Assembly: GCA_963771715.1 (NCBI GenBank)
Contig: CAVYUQ010000004.1
Span: 1 to 64,000 of the forward strand
Direction of reading: 5' to 3'
From: JACVRW01 sp963771715
GTDB lineage: Bacteria; Actinomycetota; Thermoleophilia; Solirubrobacterales; Thermoleophilaceae
Length of the DNA stretch: 64,000 nucleotides
Part shown: positions 35,233 to 44,517 of the stretch, one piece after another
Position numbering within the stretch: the first letter of the stretch is position 1
Layout of the letters: each line of letters begins with the position of its first letter
Program-made: the position numbers and the translations under genes
Notes under the pieces: model-generated
The model's input: the letters and a program-made list of their open reading frames with translations, nothing else
What the model was told of the DNA's origin: nothing
The model's database searches: none

Positions 35233-36198
35233 TCACTCGGTAGACGCGACGAGCAGCCGGCCCGCCTCGTCGGGAAGCCTCGCGCGGCCAGCTGCTCGCG
35301 CAGCCTGAGCAGCGCGAGGTCCTTCGCCTTCGCCTCGAGCATCACGTCGAAGTCGCGGCTCGCCTGCCACGTCGAGCATGAACCGCTCGAAGCCAATCGG
35401 GTCGACGAGATCCGCGTGGGCGCGTAGCTGCGGCAGGACGATCTGCTCGCTCGACACGGCGACCGCGGCTGACCTTGCGCGTCTCGATGTCGAGTCGCGG
35501 AGACGAGTAATGGATCTTCGGCGTGAGCTCGCTCGGCCAGGTGGCGAGCGCCGCGTCAATCGCTTCCCGATCGCTCATACCAACGGGGTCATGGCAGTGG
35601 TGGTGAAGGACGTCCCAGACCATGCGCAGTCCCGAGCGGGCCGCGAGCTGCGCCACGTCGTGAGTGCCAAACGAGCGGTCATCGTTCTCGATCACGAGCC
35701 GCCGCCGGGCCGCCTCACTCAGCCGCTCGAAGCCGCTGAGAAAGCGATCGCACGCGGCCTCGACCCCACCGGCAGCTCCGCCCACGTGTAGGACCACGAC
35801 GGCGTCGGGACCCAGTCCCATCGCGTCGAACAGGGCCGCCTGGACCTCGAGCTCCGCAACCGCCGCCGCCTGGACGGCAGGGTCCGTGGAGTTGAGCACG
35901 GTGTACTGCCCGGGATGGGACGAGAGCCTGATGTCCTGCTGGCGGACGACCTTGCCGAGTGCGGCGAGCTCCTCCGCGCACTTGTCCACCTGCCCGTGGA
36001 ATTGGACGAGCTCCGGGTGACTCGCGTACGGCGCGAGCGCCGTCGCCACGCGGTACATCCGGATGTCGTTCGCCTCCAGGTACTCAAGGATCCGCCGCAG
36101 TCGCTCGAGCGAGTGCCGCAGATGGGGTCCGGACTGCCAGCGACGTGTGTCGTGGGACGGCAGGCCGCCGTCGCCGAGAACCTTGACGGCGAACCCAA
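35233..36198 (-). CDS. uvsE: UV damage endonuclease (UvdE/UvsE family), frameshifted ends as read
   Basis: A TIM-barrel endonuclease that nicks 5' of UV photoproducts. The main frame gives FAVKVLGDGGLPSHDTRRWQ, RMYRVATALAPYASHPEL, RLSSHPGQYTVLNSTDPAVQ, VVVLHVGGAAGG, RLVIENDDRSF, MVWDVLHHHCHDP and LTPKIHYSS, with the metal-binding His/Glu/Asp set of UvdE. The C-terminus lies in other frames (SRDFDVMLEAKAKDLALLRL, ending at 35233). A TTG at 36198 plus one missing base would give MGFAVKV; no in-frame start is otherwise visible. It follows the membrane gene at 36228. Confidence 0.8.
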
Positions 36199-36227
36199 GT
36201 CGGTGCGAGGTGGCTATCGCGCGGAAG

Positions 36228-37229
36228 CTACCCGCCCGCAGGCGGTGATGGCGAGCCGGCGCCGGGCGCGTCGCCGGCCGCCAGCGCCTCCCTCGCAGCT
36301 GCAAGGCGCCTGCGCCCCTCCTCGAGGGAGCGCCGCGCCTCGTAGAGCTCGACCTCGCTGGGGTCGTCCTTCGAGAGAAGCTGGTTGGCACGGTCGTAGA
36401 GCTTCAGCGCGCGTTCGTACTCGTCGCGGCCGCGCAGGCTGGCGTTCGGCATCTCGACGTCGAGGTCCAGCGCCTGGATCTCCTCGCCGAGGCCGATCAG
36501 CTCGTCGCGCGCGCCACCGCGCTCGAGCTGCTCGCGGTCCTCGGCGGCCTCGCGGCGCCTGCGCCAGGCGAAGAAGAGCCCGATCGCGATGAGGAGGAAC
36601 GGCAGCGCGACGGCGGCCGCGACGACAAGCACGCCGAGCCGGAAGCTGTCGCCGAGATCGTCGGCCACGTCGTCCGGTTCCGCGCCTCGCGTGGAGGACG
36701 GCACGCCGGGGATCGCGGCGTTCGGGTCGGCTTCGGCGCCCGGGTCGACCTCAGCGATGCCCTCGACCGCCGCGAGCAGCTGAGCGTCGACGCCTCCCCG
36801 GCGGTTCGACTCGACCGCCGTGCGGAGCGCGGCAACCGTTGGTCCGACGACCGAATGCGAGGTGATCACGTGGAAGGCCGACCCGGTCGTGAGGATCAAG
36901 GCCCCGCGCCGTCCCGGCATTGCCTGGTCGACCGCGTTCGCGAGCTCATTCAGTCCGCCGGCCCGCTGAGCGCTCCTCGGCGATACGACCGCGATCTGGA
37001 TGCGCCCTATGTCGAGGCGCGCGATGCGCAGCCGCACCCGGCCCCGCTGCGGCACCGTGAGTAGCCGGCGCTGCGAGTCGGCGACGTAGACCGGGTCCTT
37101 CGGCAGGGCGGCCGCGACCTCGCGTGCCGTCGAGCCGGCAGCGGATGCCGCGTCAGGCAGCAGGCCGAGCGCTACGCAGGCGGCGGCCGCAGCGGCTCGC
37201 GAGCGCCTTGAGCCAGCGTGGAGCGTCAT
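36228..37229 (-). CDS. exported membrane-anchored protein, possibly TPM-like domain
   Basis: 333 residues from ATG 37229, with GGGAGG about 11 bases upstream. Signal peptide to the first SAAGS, then an alpha/beta domain (DPVYVADSQRRLL, RIQIAVVSPRS, ALILTTGSAFHVITSH) that loosely resembles TPM-domain proteins, one membrane helix (LGVLVVAAAVALPFLLIAIG) near residue 205, and a charged coiled-coil cytoplasmic tail ending in a Pro/Gly-rich stretch. The first part would lie outside the cell. Frame intact. Function unknown. Confidence 0.6.
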   Translation of the reverse strand: MTLHAGSRRSRAAAAAACVALGLLPDAASAAGSTAREVAAALPKDPVYVADSQRRLLTVPQRGRVRLRIARLDIGRIQIAVVSPRSAQRAGGLNELANAVDQAMPGRRGALILTTGSAFHVITSHSVVGPTVAALRTAVESNRRGGVDAQLLAAVEGIAEVDPGAEADPNAAIPGVPSSTRGAEPDDVADDLGDSFRLGVLVVAAAVALPFLLIAIGLFFAWRRRREAAEDREQLERGGARDELIGLGEEIQALDLDVEMPNASLRGRDEYERALKLYDRANQLLSKDDPSEVELYEARRSLEEGRRRLAAAREALAAGDAPGAGSPSPPAGG

Positions 37230-37286
37230 CGAGCGCAAGCCTCCCACCCACTCCCGACTCCCGCAACGAGCGCGCTGCTGTCGCGA

Positions 37287-38738
37287 CTACTTCGGCTTTC
37301 CGGAGCCGTTGTTCGATCGCGGGCCTGTCGCCTTTGGTTGTTTGGGGCGGTCCGCACGGCCGCGCGCACGGCCCGGCGCGGCTGCGCCGTCGTGGCCGGG
37401 CGGCGTTCCGCCGTGCCCGGGCGGGACTCCGCCGTGTCCAGGTGGGCAGCCGCCCGGCCCGTTGCCGTGTCCCGGCCAGCTGCACGCGGTGGGACCGGGC
37501 GGCGGCTGCTTCGGCTCGGGCGGCGCCGGGGTCGCCTTCGGTTGCGGTGCGGGCGGCTTTGCCTTCGGCTCGGGCTGGGGCGGCGCTGGTTCGTCGGCCT
37601 TCTTGGGCGGCGCCGGAGGCTTCGCCACCGCGGGTGCTGCGCTCGGTGCTCGGGCCGCGAGCAGCAATGGCTCGGCGGCAGCCTGCTTCGCGCGGTCGGG
37701 CTTCGCCGGGGTGCTCTTGGCGGGCGCCGCCGGCGTCTCGACAGCCGGCTGGCTCGGCGAGGTCACGTTCGCGACCTTGTCGTCGCCGGTCAGCACAACG
37801 AAGGCGATGCCGGCGGCCACGATCACGGCGCCCGCGACGGCCACCACGCCGCCGCTGCCGGACGAGCCTGCCGCCGCCTGCGGAGCCGCGACGCCGCTCC
37901 AGTCGGCGCCGACCACGCTGCCGGCGGCCGTGAGCGTGTCCGTGCGCATCGCGGCGAACAGGGCGACGGGCGCCCACATGCGGTACGAGGCGCCCGCCTC
38001 CAGCAGCATGCGGTTCGCCGTCTGGCACGAGCCGCACTCATCGAGATGCTCGGAGAGCCACTCGCGATCGTCGTCGTCGACCGCTTCGCCGTCCTGGACC
38101 CGGCTGAGCAGCAGCTGCGCGTACTCGCAGTCCTCCGTGGTGGCGACGACCGATGCCACCGCCCCGGCCGTGAGAGCCTCGCGGAGCTTCCCGCGCGCCC
38201 GGAAGATGAGCTGGGCCGCCGCGTTTCCGGAGATCCCCATGATCTCCCCGACCTCGTCGTAGGAGCGTCCGGCGACCTCGCGCAGCGCCAGCACCTCGCG
38301 GTGGCGCGGCGCCAGCCGGCCGTTCGCTTCCTGGACGGCCTCCTGGGTGTCGCGGAGGAGTGCCGCGCGCTCCGGGTCGGTCTCCACGTCCGGGACCCGT
38401 CCGCGCTCCTCGGGCGGACTCTCGGACGGCTGGAGCCGGGAGCGTTGGCGCATCAGCGCATAGGCCTCATGTCGCGCCGAGGCGAACAGATAGGAGGAGA
38501 AGTCGAGAACGGGCCGGTCGTCCTCCTGCAGGCGGCGCAGCACGTTCACGAACGCCTCCTGCGTGGCATCGCCCGCGTCGTCCGGCGAGCCCGTCAACCG
38601 CAGGCAGTAGTTGTAGACCTGGGTCGCGTAGCGGTCGTACAACTCGCCGTAGGAGACCCCACTGCCCGCAGCAGCTTCCTGGACCAGAACTCCGTCGGGC
38701 GTAGTGGCCCCTCCGTGGGCGACCGCAGTCTGGGTCAC
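37287..38738 (-). CDS. ECF sigma factor fused to zinc-binding anti-sigma segment, membrane helix and Pro-rich tail
   Basis: 483 residues. Sigma region 2 is at about 29-98 (YGELYDRYATQVYNYCLRLT, DATQEAFVNVLRRL) and region 4 at 141-190 (LAPRHREVLALREVAGRSYD, IMGISGNAAAQLIFRARGKL). Then comes a ZAS-like HisxxxCysxxCys (His231, Cys235, Cys238), one membrane helix (297-317) and an exterior-facing Ala/Pro/Lys-rich tail with PPGHGG repeats. ECF groups with a fused C-terminal anti-sigma-like and membrane module are known in actinobacteria. The protein could be held at the membrane and released on envelope stress; the release step is inferred. Confidence 0.85.
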   Translation of the reverse strand: MTQTAVAHGGATTPDGVLVQEAAAGSGVSYGELYDRYATQVYNYCLRLTGSPDDAGDATQEAFVNVLRRLQEDDRPVLDFSSYLFASARHEAYALMRQRSRLQPSESPPEERGRVPDVETDPERAALLRDTQEAVQEANGRLAPRHREVLALREVAGRSYDEVGEIMGISGNAAAQLIFRARGKLREALTAGAVASVVATTEDCEYAQLLLSRVQDGEAVDDDDREWLSEHLDECGSCQTANRMLLEAGASYRMWAPVALFAAMRTDTLTAAGSVVGADWSGVAAPQAAAGSSGSGGVVAVAGAVIVAAGIAFVVLTGDDKVANVTSPSQPAVETPAAPAKSTPAKPDRAKQAAAEPLLLAARAPSAAPAVAKPPAPPKKADEPAPPQPEPKAKPPAPQPKATPAPPEPKQPPPGPTACSWPGHGNGPGGCPPGHGGVPPGHGGTPPGHDGAAAPGRARGRADRPKQPKATGPRSNNGSGKPK

Positions 38739-38755
38739 GAGTCTTCATAACCAAG

Positions 38756-39391
38756 CTACGCCCCATGTGCCCAACGGTCAATCCGATTTTCAAATAGGGC
38801 ACAAAATGGCTCCACAACCCCGGGATCAAACTGTGCGCCGGAGGCCTCGCGGAGCTCCTCCAGCGCCCCCTCGATCGTCGCCGAGTAGCAATACGGGCGC
38901 GGGTTGGTCATCGCATCGAACGCATCGCAGACCGCGACGATCCGCGACGGGATCGGGATGGCCGAGCCCCTGAGGCGATCCGGATAGCCGTGGCCATCCC
39001 AGCGCTCGTGCGTGGCCCGGACCAGCGGGCCGAGGCTCACAAGCGCCGGCTTTCGCTCCAGGATCTTCTGCCCGGTCACGGAGTGCGCCTCCATGAGGGC
39101 GCGCTCGGTCTCGGTGAGCGGGCCGGGCTTCTCGAGCACCCAGGGCGGGATGGCGAGCTTTCCGACGTCGTGCACGCGGGCCGTCCGGACCACCAGGTGA
39201 AGCAGCGAGCCAGACAGGCCGACCTGGAGCGCGAACACGCGCGCGAGGCGACTCGTGCGCTCCATGTGTGCGGCGACCTCCGGCGCCGCCTCCTCGACCA
39301 GTTCCAGCAGGGCCGCGAGGGAGACCTCCTCGTAATCTGGTCTCCAGCGGGCACTGTCTATGGCCTTCCAACGAGGGGCATTGTGAACCAC
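38756..39391 (-). CDS. HD-GYP domain protein (c-di-GMP phosphodiesterase type)
   Basis: 211 residues, nearly all one HD-GYP domain. The HD site is RVHDVGKLAIPPWVLEKPG and the GYP site HERWDGHGYPDRLRGSAIP, followed by IPSRIVAVCDAFDAMT. All main metal ligands of active HD-GYP enzymes appear present. No sensor domain is attached. It lies just downstream of nothing obvious and 17 bp beyond the ECF gene start, on the same strand. Confidence 0.88.
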   Translation of the reverse strand: MVHNAPRWKAIDSARWRPDYEEVSLAALLELVEEAAPEVAAHMERTSRLARVFALQVGLSGSLLHLVVRTARVHDVGKLAIPPWVLEKPGPLTETERALMEAHSVTGQKILERKPALVSLGPLVRATHERWDGHGYPDRLRGSAIPIPSRIVAVCDAFDAMTNPRPYCYSATIEGALEELREASGAQFDPGVVEPFCALFENRIDRWAHGA

Positions 39392-39481
39392 GCGAGTCCT
39401 CTCGATCGGGGCGGCCGGCCGCCTCTTGCGGCCGGGATCGGGTTTGTCAACACCCGGAAGAGCGACCTCGGTGAGTTTTCT

Positions 39482-39518
39482 TACGCGAGCTCCGACAATC
39501 CGGCCGCTTCGAGCGCCT
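39482..39518. repeat. 37-bp direct repeat, copy 1 (remnant 3' end of a SnoaL-like gene)
   Basis: These 37 bases are identical to 41881-41917. On the minus strand both encode the same C-terminal residues, LEAAGLSELA, which is the true end of the SnoaL-like gene at 41880-42269. Here no gene body precedes it, so this copy is a displaced gene end. Confidence 0.85.
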
Positions 39519-39561
39519 GGTCGCGTCTCTGAACTGCTGTAAATAGCCGGCGCCAGCAGCG

Positions 39562-39603
39562 GGCGCAGCTGGGTTCGAAACCCGCGACCTCTCGCGTGTG
39601 AGG
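39562..39603 (-). other. tRNA 3'-half remnant, tRNA-Val(CAC)-like
   Basis: On the minus strand: anticodon-loop-like CTCACAC, then GCGAGAGGTCGCGGGTTTCGAA and a closing CCCAGCTGCGCCC. This resembles the anticodon loop, T-arm and acceptor end of a tRNA-Val(CAC), with no 5' half. Such half-tRNAs are left by tRNA-targeting integrases. The rest of the 39392-39759 gap holds copy 1 of the 37-bp repeat and a hairpin, and no gene. Confidence 0.4.
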
Positions 39604-39632
39604 GTGACTAGGAGGGTGCTGATCCGGGCATA

Positions 39633-39654
39633 AATCCGGCTGACAAGCCGGATT
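39633..39654. repeat. 9-bp perfect hairpin (AATCCGGCT/AGCCGGATT)
   Basis: Arms 39633-39641 and 39646-39654 with a four-base loop (GACA). It lies about 105 bp before the S15-type hydrolase start. It may be a transcription terminator without T-run or part of an integration remnant. Confidence 0.4.
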
Positions 39655-39759
39655 CTGGCGACGGCGGCAGGTCGGATCGGGGCCGACCGGGATGGGTTTA
39701 GGCACCGGTTCGCAGATGGCCACCGCGCTAGTTTCGGCCCACGCCGTCGTTGGAGGGAT

Positions 39760-41860
39760 ATGTACCGCTTCGCTCTCGCCGTCGTCCTGTCAGTTGCCTC
39801 CCTGGCCGCAATTCCCGCCGCGGCCGGTGCCGCCGGGGTCGCCTATCCCGATGCTGACTGGTCCGAAGCCTGGATCCCGTCCTCGGATGGCGTCACCCTG
39901 CACGCTGACGTCCTGCGTCCCAAGGGGGCGACCGCCGCCGCGAAGACGCCGGTGATCATCTCGATCGGCCCATACTTCAACCACTCGGGCCAGACCGGCC
40001 CCGCGGGTCCCGCCGAGGGCACGAACTACGACCCGGTCGGCCCGAACGCCGGCCCGTCGGAGCGCTTCCAGGACTTCGTCGAGGGCTCGGGGCTTCTCAA
40101 GAAGGGCTACAGCTTCGTGATGGTCGACCTGCGCGGCTTCGGCGGGTCGAATGGTTGCCTCGACTGGTCCGGGCCGGGCGAGCAGGCCGACGTCGTCAAC
40201 GCCGCGAAGTGGGCGGCGAGCCAGCCGTGGTCGACCGGGAAGGTCGGGATGTACGGGAAGTCCTACGACGGCCTGACCGGCCTGATCGGGGTCAACAAGC
40301 GCCCCGCCGGCCTCGCGGCGGTCGTCTCGCAGGAACCCGTCTACGACGACTACCGCTACCTGTACGGCGACGGCATGCGCCGCGCGAACTCCGTGCTGAC
40401 GCCCGCGCTCTATGACGGGATCGCGGCGACGCCCGGGCCGCTCAGCGACGATCCGAACTACAACGTCAACTCGCTCAACAACCCGGTCTGCCTGGCGCAG
40501 AACTTCGGCGCCCAGGCCGCGAACGACGACCACGGCTCGGAGTTCTGGAAGCTGCGGAACCTCATCCCCGGCGCTGCGGGCTCGAAGGTGCCGCTGTTCC
40601 TGACTCAGGGGCTGACGGAGAACAACACGGTGGCCGACGGACTGCAGCAGTACCTCGACAACCACACCGGCTACGAGCGCGCGTGGCTTGGTCCCTGGGA
40701 GCACGTTCGCGGCAACGAAACCGACGACGACGGCCGCCTGAAGATGGGCCGCGCCGGATGGTTCGACGAGGTGATGCGCTTCTACGACCTGTACCTGAAG
40801 GGCGATCAAGTCGAAGGTCAAGGACCCGATGATCGCGGTGCAGACGAACGACGGCGTGTGGCGCGCTGAAGACAAGTGGCCGCCGGCCGATTCGACCGGC
40901 TATACGAGCGGGCTGCGGCCGGGCAGCTACACCGACGAGGCCGACGGGTCCGTCACCGACTCGGACGGGGTGTGGACGATCTCGCCGCCCTTGCCGTACG
41001 ACGCTCACCTGTCCGGCTCGGGTCACGCCACCGTCAATGTGTCCACGACGCTGCCGAGGGCGAATCTCGTCGTCGACGTATACGACCTCGACCGGAACGG
41101 CACCGGGCCGCTGATCACGCGCCAGGCCCACATGATCTACGGCACCGGTCAGAGCAAGATCCCGCTGGACCTGTGGTCGGCAGACTGGAAGATTCCTGCC
41201 GGACACCGGATCGGGGTCAAGGTGACCGACAACAACACGGACTTCTGGCTGCTGGCGTCGCCGACGATGCAGACGGTCACGGTCACCGGCGGCGCGGTCA
41301 CGCTCCCGTTCCTGGGCCGCGAGCGAACGACGACGATCCAGGGCGACCCGGGCACGCAGCTCCAGAGCTATATGTCCAGGACCGTCACGGTGCCGTCGGA
41401 GACGATCGAGAGCTCGGAGTCCGACTCCTTCGCGCTGCCGCCGCGGCAGAAGGGCGACACCACGGAGGCCCCCGTTCCCGCCGGTCCGGCACAGTCTCCG
41501 GTCGAGGGGTCAGTCATCACGAAGGCGCCGGGCGTCGGCGAGCGCATCCCAGGCGTGACGAGCGAGTACTTCGAGTTCGACGTAGATGCCGTGCACGACA
41601 ACGCCAGCATGCAGGGTCGCGTGACACCGACCCTGCCCGCGGACATCGACCTGTTCCTCCAGCGTCGGAACGACGACGGGACCTGGTCGGAGTTCGCCAC
41701 CGGCACGAACGGCGGCGCGCTGGACGGTGAGACGATCGGCACGAACAACCTCACCCCTGGCCACTACCGCCTCGAGGTCCACAACTGGGCAGGCCCGGCC
41801 GGCAATCCGGTCGCGATCAAGCTCACGTTCCTGAACTCAGCGGGCGAACCGGGGAGCTGA
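39760..41860 (+). CDS. secreted S15/CocE-type alpha/beta hydrolase (X-Pro dipeptidyl-peptidase-like), one frameshift as read
   Basis: ATG 39760 follows GGAGGG. A signal peptide (about 25 residues, ending AGA) leads to an alpha/beta hydrolase: VMVDLRGFGGSNG, the nucleophile elbow GMYGKSYDG, and the late His in GPWEH. After a shift near 40815 the other frame continues with a C-terminal beta-jelly-roll domain as in X-Pro dipeptidyl-peptidases (WTISPPLPYDAHLSGSG, HRIGVKVTDNN) and ends with a PPC-like domain (ADIDLFLQRRNDDGTWSEFA). About 700 residues joined. It likely cleaves peptides or esters outside the cell. It lies between two 37-bp direct repeats. Confidence 0.8.
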
Positions 41861-41879
41861 GCCGAGCGCAGATCGGGCA

Positions 41880-42269
41880 CTACGCGAGCTCCGACAATCC
41901 GGCCGCTTCGAGCGCCTCTCGGTGCGACTGGAACCAGCAGAAGCGCACCGCCTGGCCGTCGCGCACCGTCCAGACGTAGCCGTGCTCGCCCTCGAGCTGC
42001 ACGCCGCTGCCACGGCCCCAGGCCGTGTAGCGGGCGAGGACGACCACGTCGTCGCCCTCGGTGTCGACGATCCGCTCCACCTCGACGTCGAAGTCCCCGT
42101 AGGTGTCGCGCACCACCGACAGGCTCTTGCGTCCGCGGCGGGTGCCCGGCTCGACCGCGTAGCTCGGGTTCACGTACTCCATGTCCTCCGCGATCAGGTC
42201 CCGCGCCGACTCGCCACGACCCCAGACGTCGTAGATGCGGCGGACCAGTTCGACGTTCTCGTCGGACAT
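41880..42269 (-). CDS. SnoaL-like (NTF2 fold) protein
   Basis: 129 residues from ATG 42269, starting MSDENVELVRRIYDVWGRGE, with DMEYVNPSYAVEPGTRRGRK and VRDTYGDFDVEVERIVDTEG and the C-terminus LEAAGLSELA. The family binds small ligands; no reaction is known. Its last 37 bases are duplicated at 39482. It begins three bases after the stop of the metallophosphoesterase gene. Confidence 0.8.
   Translation of the reverse strand: MSDENVELVRRIYDVWGRGESARDLIAEDMEYVNPSYAVEPGTRRGRKSLSVVRDTYGDFDVEVERIVDTEGDDVVVLARYTAWGRGSGVQLEGEHGYVWTVRDGQAVRFCWFQSHREALEAAGLSELA
41881..41917. repeat. 37-bp direct repeat, copy 2 (inside SnoaL-like gene end)
   Basis: Exact match to 39482-39518. With copy 1 it flanks 2.36 kb that carries the S15-type hydrolase and the tRNA-half remnant. 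Confidence 0.85.
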
Positions 42270-42271
42270 CG

Positions 42272-43115
42272 TCAGACCGATACTTCCACCATCGGCCGTC
42301 CGCGCAGGTTGCGCCAGCGGCCGGCGCGGTGGTCGCGGGCGCGGATCTCGATCGCGCCGGGTCGGTGGGTCAGGTAGAGCGAGCAGAGCGGGGCGCGCGG
42401 ATTGCGCCGCCTCCCGATGCCCAGCAGCGACGACGTGTTGACAGCGACGAGCGAGCGCCCGGGAGCGAGGCGGACGCGCTTGATCAGCGCCCGGCGCGCT
42501 CAGCGGCGAGTGGGTGTGCCCGGAGATCCACAGCTTCGCGTTCGGGTGGCGGCGGAGCAGGTCGCGGATCGCCTCGTCGGGCTTCGCGTGGAAGGCGGCC
42601 ATCGTGGAGGTGAAGTGGAGGCGCGGGTCTCCCATCACCGTGCGGAAGAGCGGCCAGTGGCAGGCGATCCAGCAGTCCGTGTCGGCTTCGGCGAGCTCGC
42701 GCTCGAGGAACGACAGCGTTGCGGTGGAGAGGAGGCCGGCGCGACGGCCCGGCTCGGTTCTGCTCGGCCCGATCACCACGACCCGCACGAAGCCGAGGTC
42801 GACCGTGAAGTTCTGCGAGGGCTGCCCGTACACACGCGCCCAGTCCGCCACCCGGCGCTTGTTGTGGACGATGTCGTGGTTGCCGAGCGCGGTGACCCAA
42901 GGGCCCGGCAGGCGCTCGAAGAAGCCGAGGGCGAGCTCGTCCTGGGCGGGCCTGCCGCCCTCGGTGGCGTCTCCGATCTGGAGGTGAAGGGCCGGCGCGC
43001 CGAGCGCCTCGACGTCGCGGCTCACGGCGTTCATCCGCACCCGCGTGATCGCGCCGGCGTGCAGGTCCCCGACGCAGTGCACCGTGCGCCCCCAGTCCAT
43101 AACGGGGCCGAGCAT
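42272..43115 (-). CDS. calcineurin-like metallophosphoesterase, one frameshift as read
   Basis: The metal site is complete: VGDLHAG, QIGDATEGG, GNHDIVHN, CHWPLFRT and GHTHSPL. Near 42500 the frame shifts and continues LIKRVRLAPGRSLVAVNTSS, APLCSLYLTHRPGAIEIRAR and ends VEVSV at 42272. About 280 residues joined. Start ATG at 43115 or 43100. Substrate unknown; it may act on nucleotides or phosphoproteins. Confidence 0.8.
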
Positions 43116-43132
43116 CGCAACAATGAGGCGCT

Positions 43133-44344
43133 ATGTCCCGTGCAAGAGCCTCGCTTCGCCGCGAAGCCGGCGTGGAGCAGCACGCCACCACGCTCGAGCT
43201 GTTCTACGACCTCGTCTTCGTCTTCGCGATCACGCAGGTCTCGCACCTGCTGCTCGACCACCTGACCTGGACCGGCGCGGGACAGGCGGCGCTCGTGCTG
43301 CTCGTGGTCTGGTGGTCGTGGAACTACACGACCTGGGTCACGAACGAGCTCGACCCCGGCTCGATCCTCGTGCGGCTGCTCCTGATCGCGCTGATGCTCG
43401 GCAGCCTGCTGATGGCGATCGCGATCCCGGACGCGTTCGGCGACAAGGCGCTGCTCTTCGCCGGCTCGTACGTCGCGATCCAGGTGGGGCGCCACCTGTT
43501 CCTCACCTTCGTGGCCGCCGAGCCCGGCACCAACGAGCGCGTGCGGGCCGGGCGCATCCTGATCTGGTTCGTCGCCGCGGGTGTGCTGTGGATCGCGGGC
43601 GGGCTCGCCGACGGCTCGGCCAGGACGGTGCTTTGGCTGGCGGCGCTGGCGCTCGACTACGCGGCACCGATGGTGACCTTCTGGGTTCCGGGACTACCGC
43701 GCGTCACGCCCGACGCGTGGGAGGTCGGGACCGAGCACTTCGCGGAGCGCTTCCAGCTCTTCATCATCATCGCGCTCGGCGAGTCGATCGTGATCACGGG
43801 TGCCACAACGGCCGAGCACGAGCTCACCACCGCCGTGATCGTCGCCTTCGGGCTCGCATTCCTGATCACGGCCGCGCTCTGGTGGCTGTACTTCAACCTC
43901 CTCGCGGCAATGGCCGAGCGGCGCCTGGCGCAGGCCGTGAACCGCACCGTCGTGGCCCGGGACGCCTACACCTACCTGCATGTGGTGATCGTGGCGGGGA
44001 TCCTGCTCACCGCGGTCGGCGACGAGATCGTGATCGCCCATCCCACCGACGAGCTGAAGGACGCCGAGCTGGCGGCCGTCGTCTCAGGCCCCGCGCTCTA
44101 CCTGCTCTCGCACGTGCTGCTGCGACTGCGGATGTCGGGGACGATCGCGTGGAGGCGGCTCGCCGGCGTCCTGGCCTGTCTCGCGGTTGCTGCCGTCGGC
44201 ATTTTCGCGCCGGCGCTGGTCGTCGCCGGGCTGCTGTTCGCCGTGCTGGTGGCGGTGATAACGAGCGACCAGATCGCCGGCGCCCGCCGGCGGCGACGGG
44301 GCGAGCCGTCGCCGCTCGAGCGCTTAGCGGGCGCCGGCGGCTGA
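43133..44344 (+). CDS. low temperature requirement A (LtrA) family membrane protein
   Basis: 403 residues with about ten membrane helices. The family marks are VEQHATTLELFYDLVFVFAI near the start and HFAERFQLFIIIALGESIVI in the middle. LtrA was named from Listeria growth at low temperature; the biochemical role is unknown. Frame intact. Divergent from the metallophosphoesterase, with only 17 bp between start codons. Confidence 0.85.
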   Translation: MSRARASLRREAGVEQHATTLELFYDLVFVFAITQVSHLLLDHLTWTGAGQAALVLLVVWWSWNYTTWVTNELDPGSILVRLLLIALMLGSLLMAIAIPDAFGDKALLFAGSYVAIQVGRHLFLTFVAAEPGTNERVRAGRILIWFVAAGVLWIAGGLADGSARTVLWLAALALDYAAPMVTFWVPGLPRVTPDAWEVGTEHFAERFQLFIIIALGESIVITGATTAEHELTTAVIVAFGLAFLITAALWWLYFNLLAAMAERRLAQAVNRTVVARDAYTYLHVVIVAGILLTAVGDEIVIAHPTDELKDAELAAVVSGPALYLLSHVLLRLRMSGTIAWRRLAGVLACLAVAAVGIFAPALVVAGLLFAVLVAVITSDQIAGARRRRRGEPSPLERLAGAGG

Positions 44345-44453
44345 CGCCGCGCAGGAGGTCGTAGATGTAGCTCGCCATGACGGCCTGGTCCCAGCGCTCG
44401 GGACGCTCGGGCGCGGGGGTGTCGTCGACTGTGTGAGGCTCAGACTCGTTCAT
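44324..44453 (-). CDS. possible small protein (about 43 aa) divergent from arsR-like gene
   Basis: ATG 44453 opens MNESEPHTVDDTPAPERPER, then WDQAVMASYIYDLLRG. In frame it would run on antisense through ltrA, which is unlikely; a one-base shift gives a stop at 44324-44326. The acidic-proline start plus a short helix recalls small proteins next to ArsR genes, but evidence is weak. Confidence 0.3.
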
Positions 44454-44480
44454 TCGGTGGTCTCCTCCCCGAATGGCTAG

Positions 44481-44517
44481 TACGATGGTTGTCGAACCGT
44501 ATCAAAAGTTCGATGAA
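44481..44517 (+). promoter_or_regulatory. imperfect palindromes upstream of the ArsR gene, possible operator
   Basis: TACGATGGTTGTCGAACCGTA (44481-44501; arms TACG-GGTT/AACC-GTA, shown here without the full run) and GTTCGATGAAC (44509-44519) are imperfect or short palindromes at the arsR-like start. ArsR regulators usually bind such sites and repress their own gene. No binding data. Confidence 0.35.

Noticed and set aside
41880..43115. A fused metallophosphoesterase-SnoaL protein
   Set aside because: The phosphoesterase continues in a shifted frame to a stop at 42272, and the SnoaL-like gene has its own ATG at 42269.
44007..44323. Antisense extension of the small gene at 44453
   Set aside because: It runs through the intact ltrA gene and has no motif.
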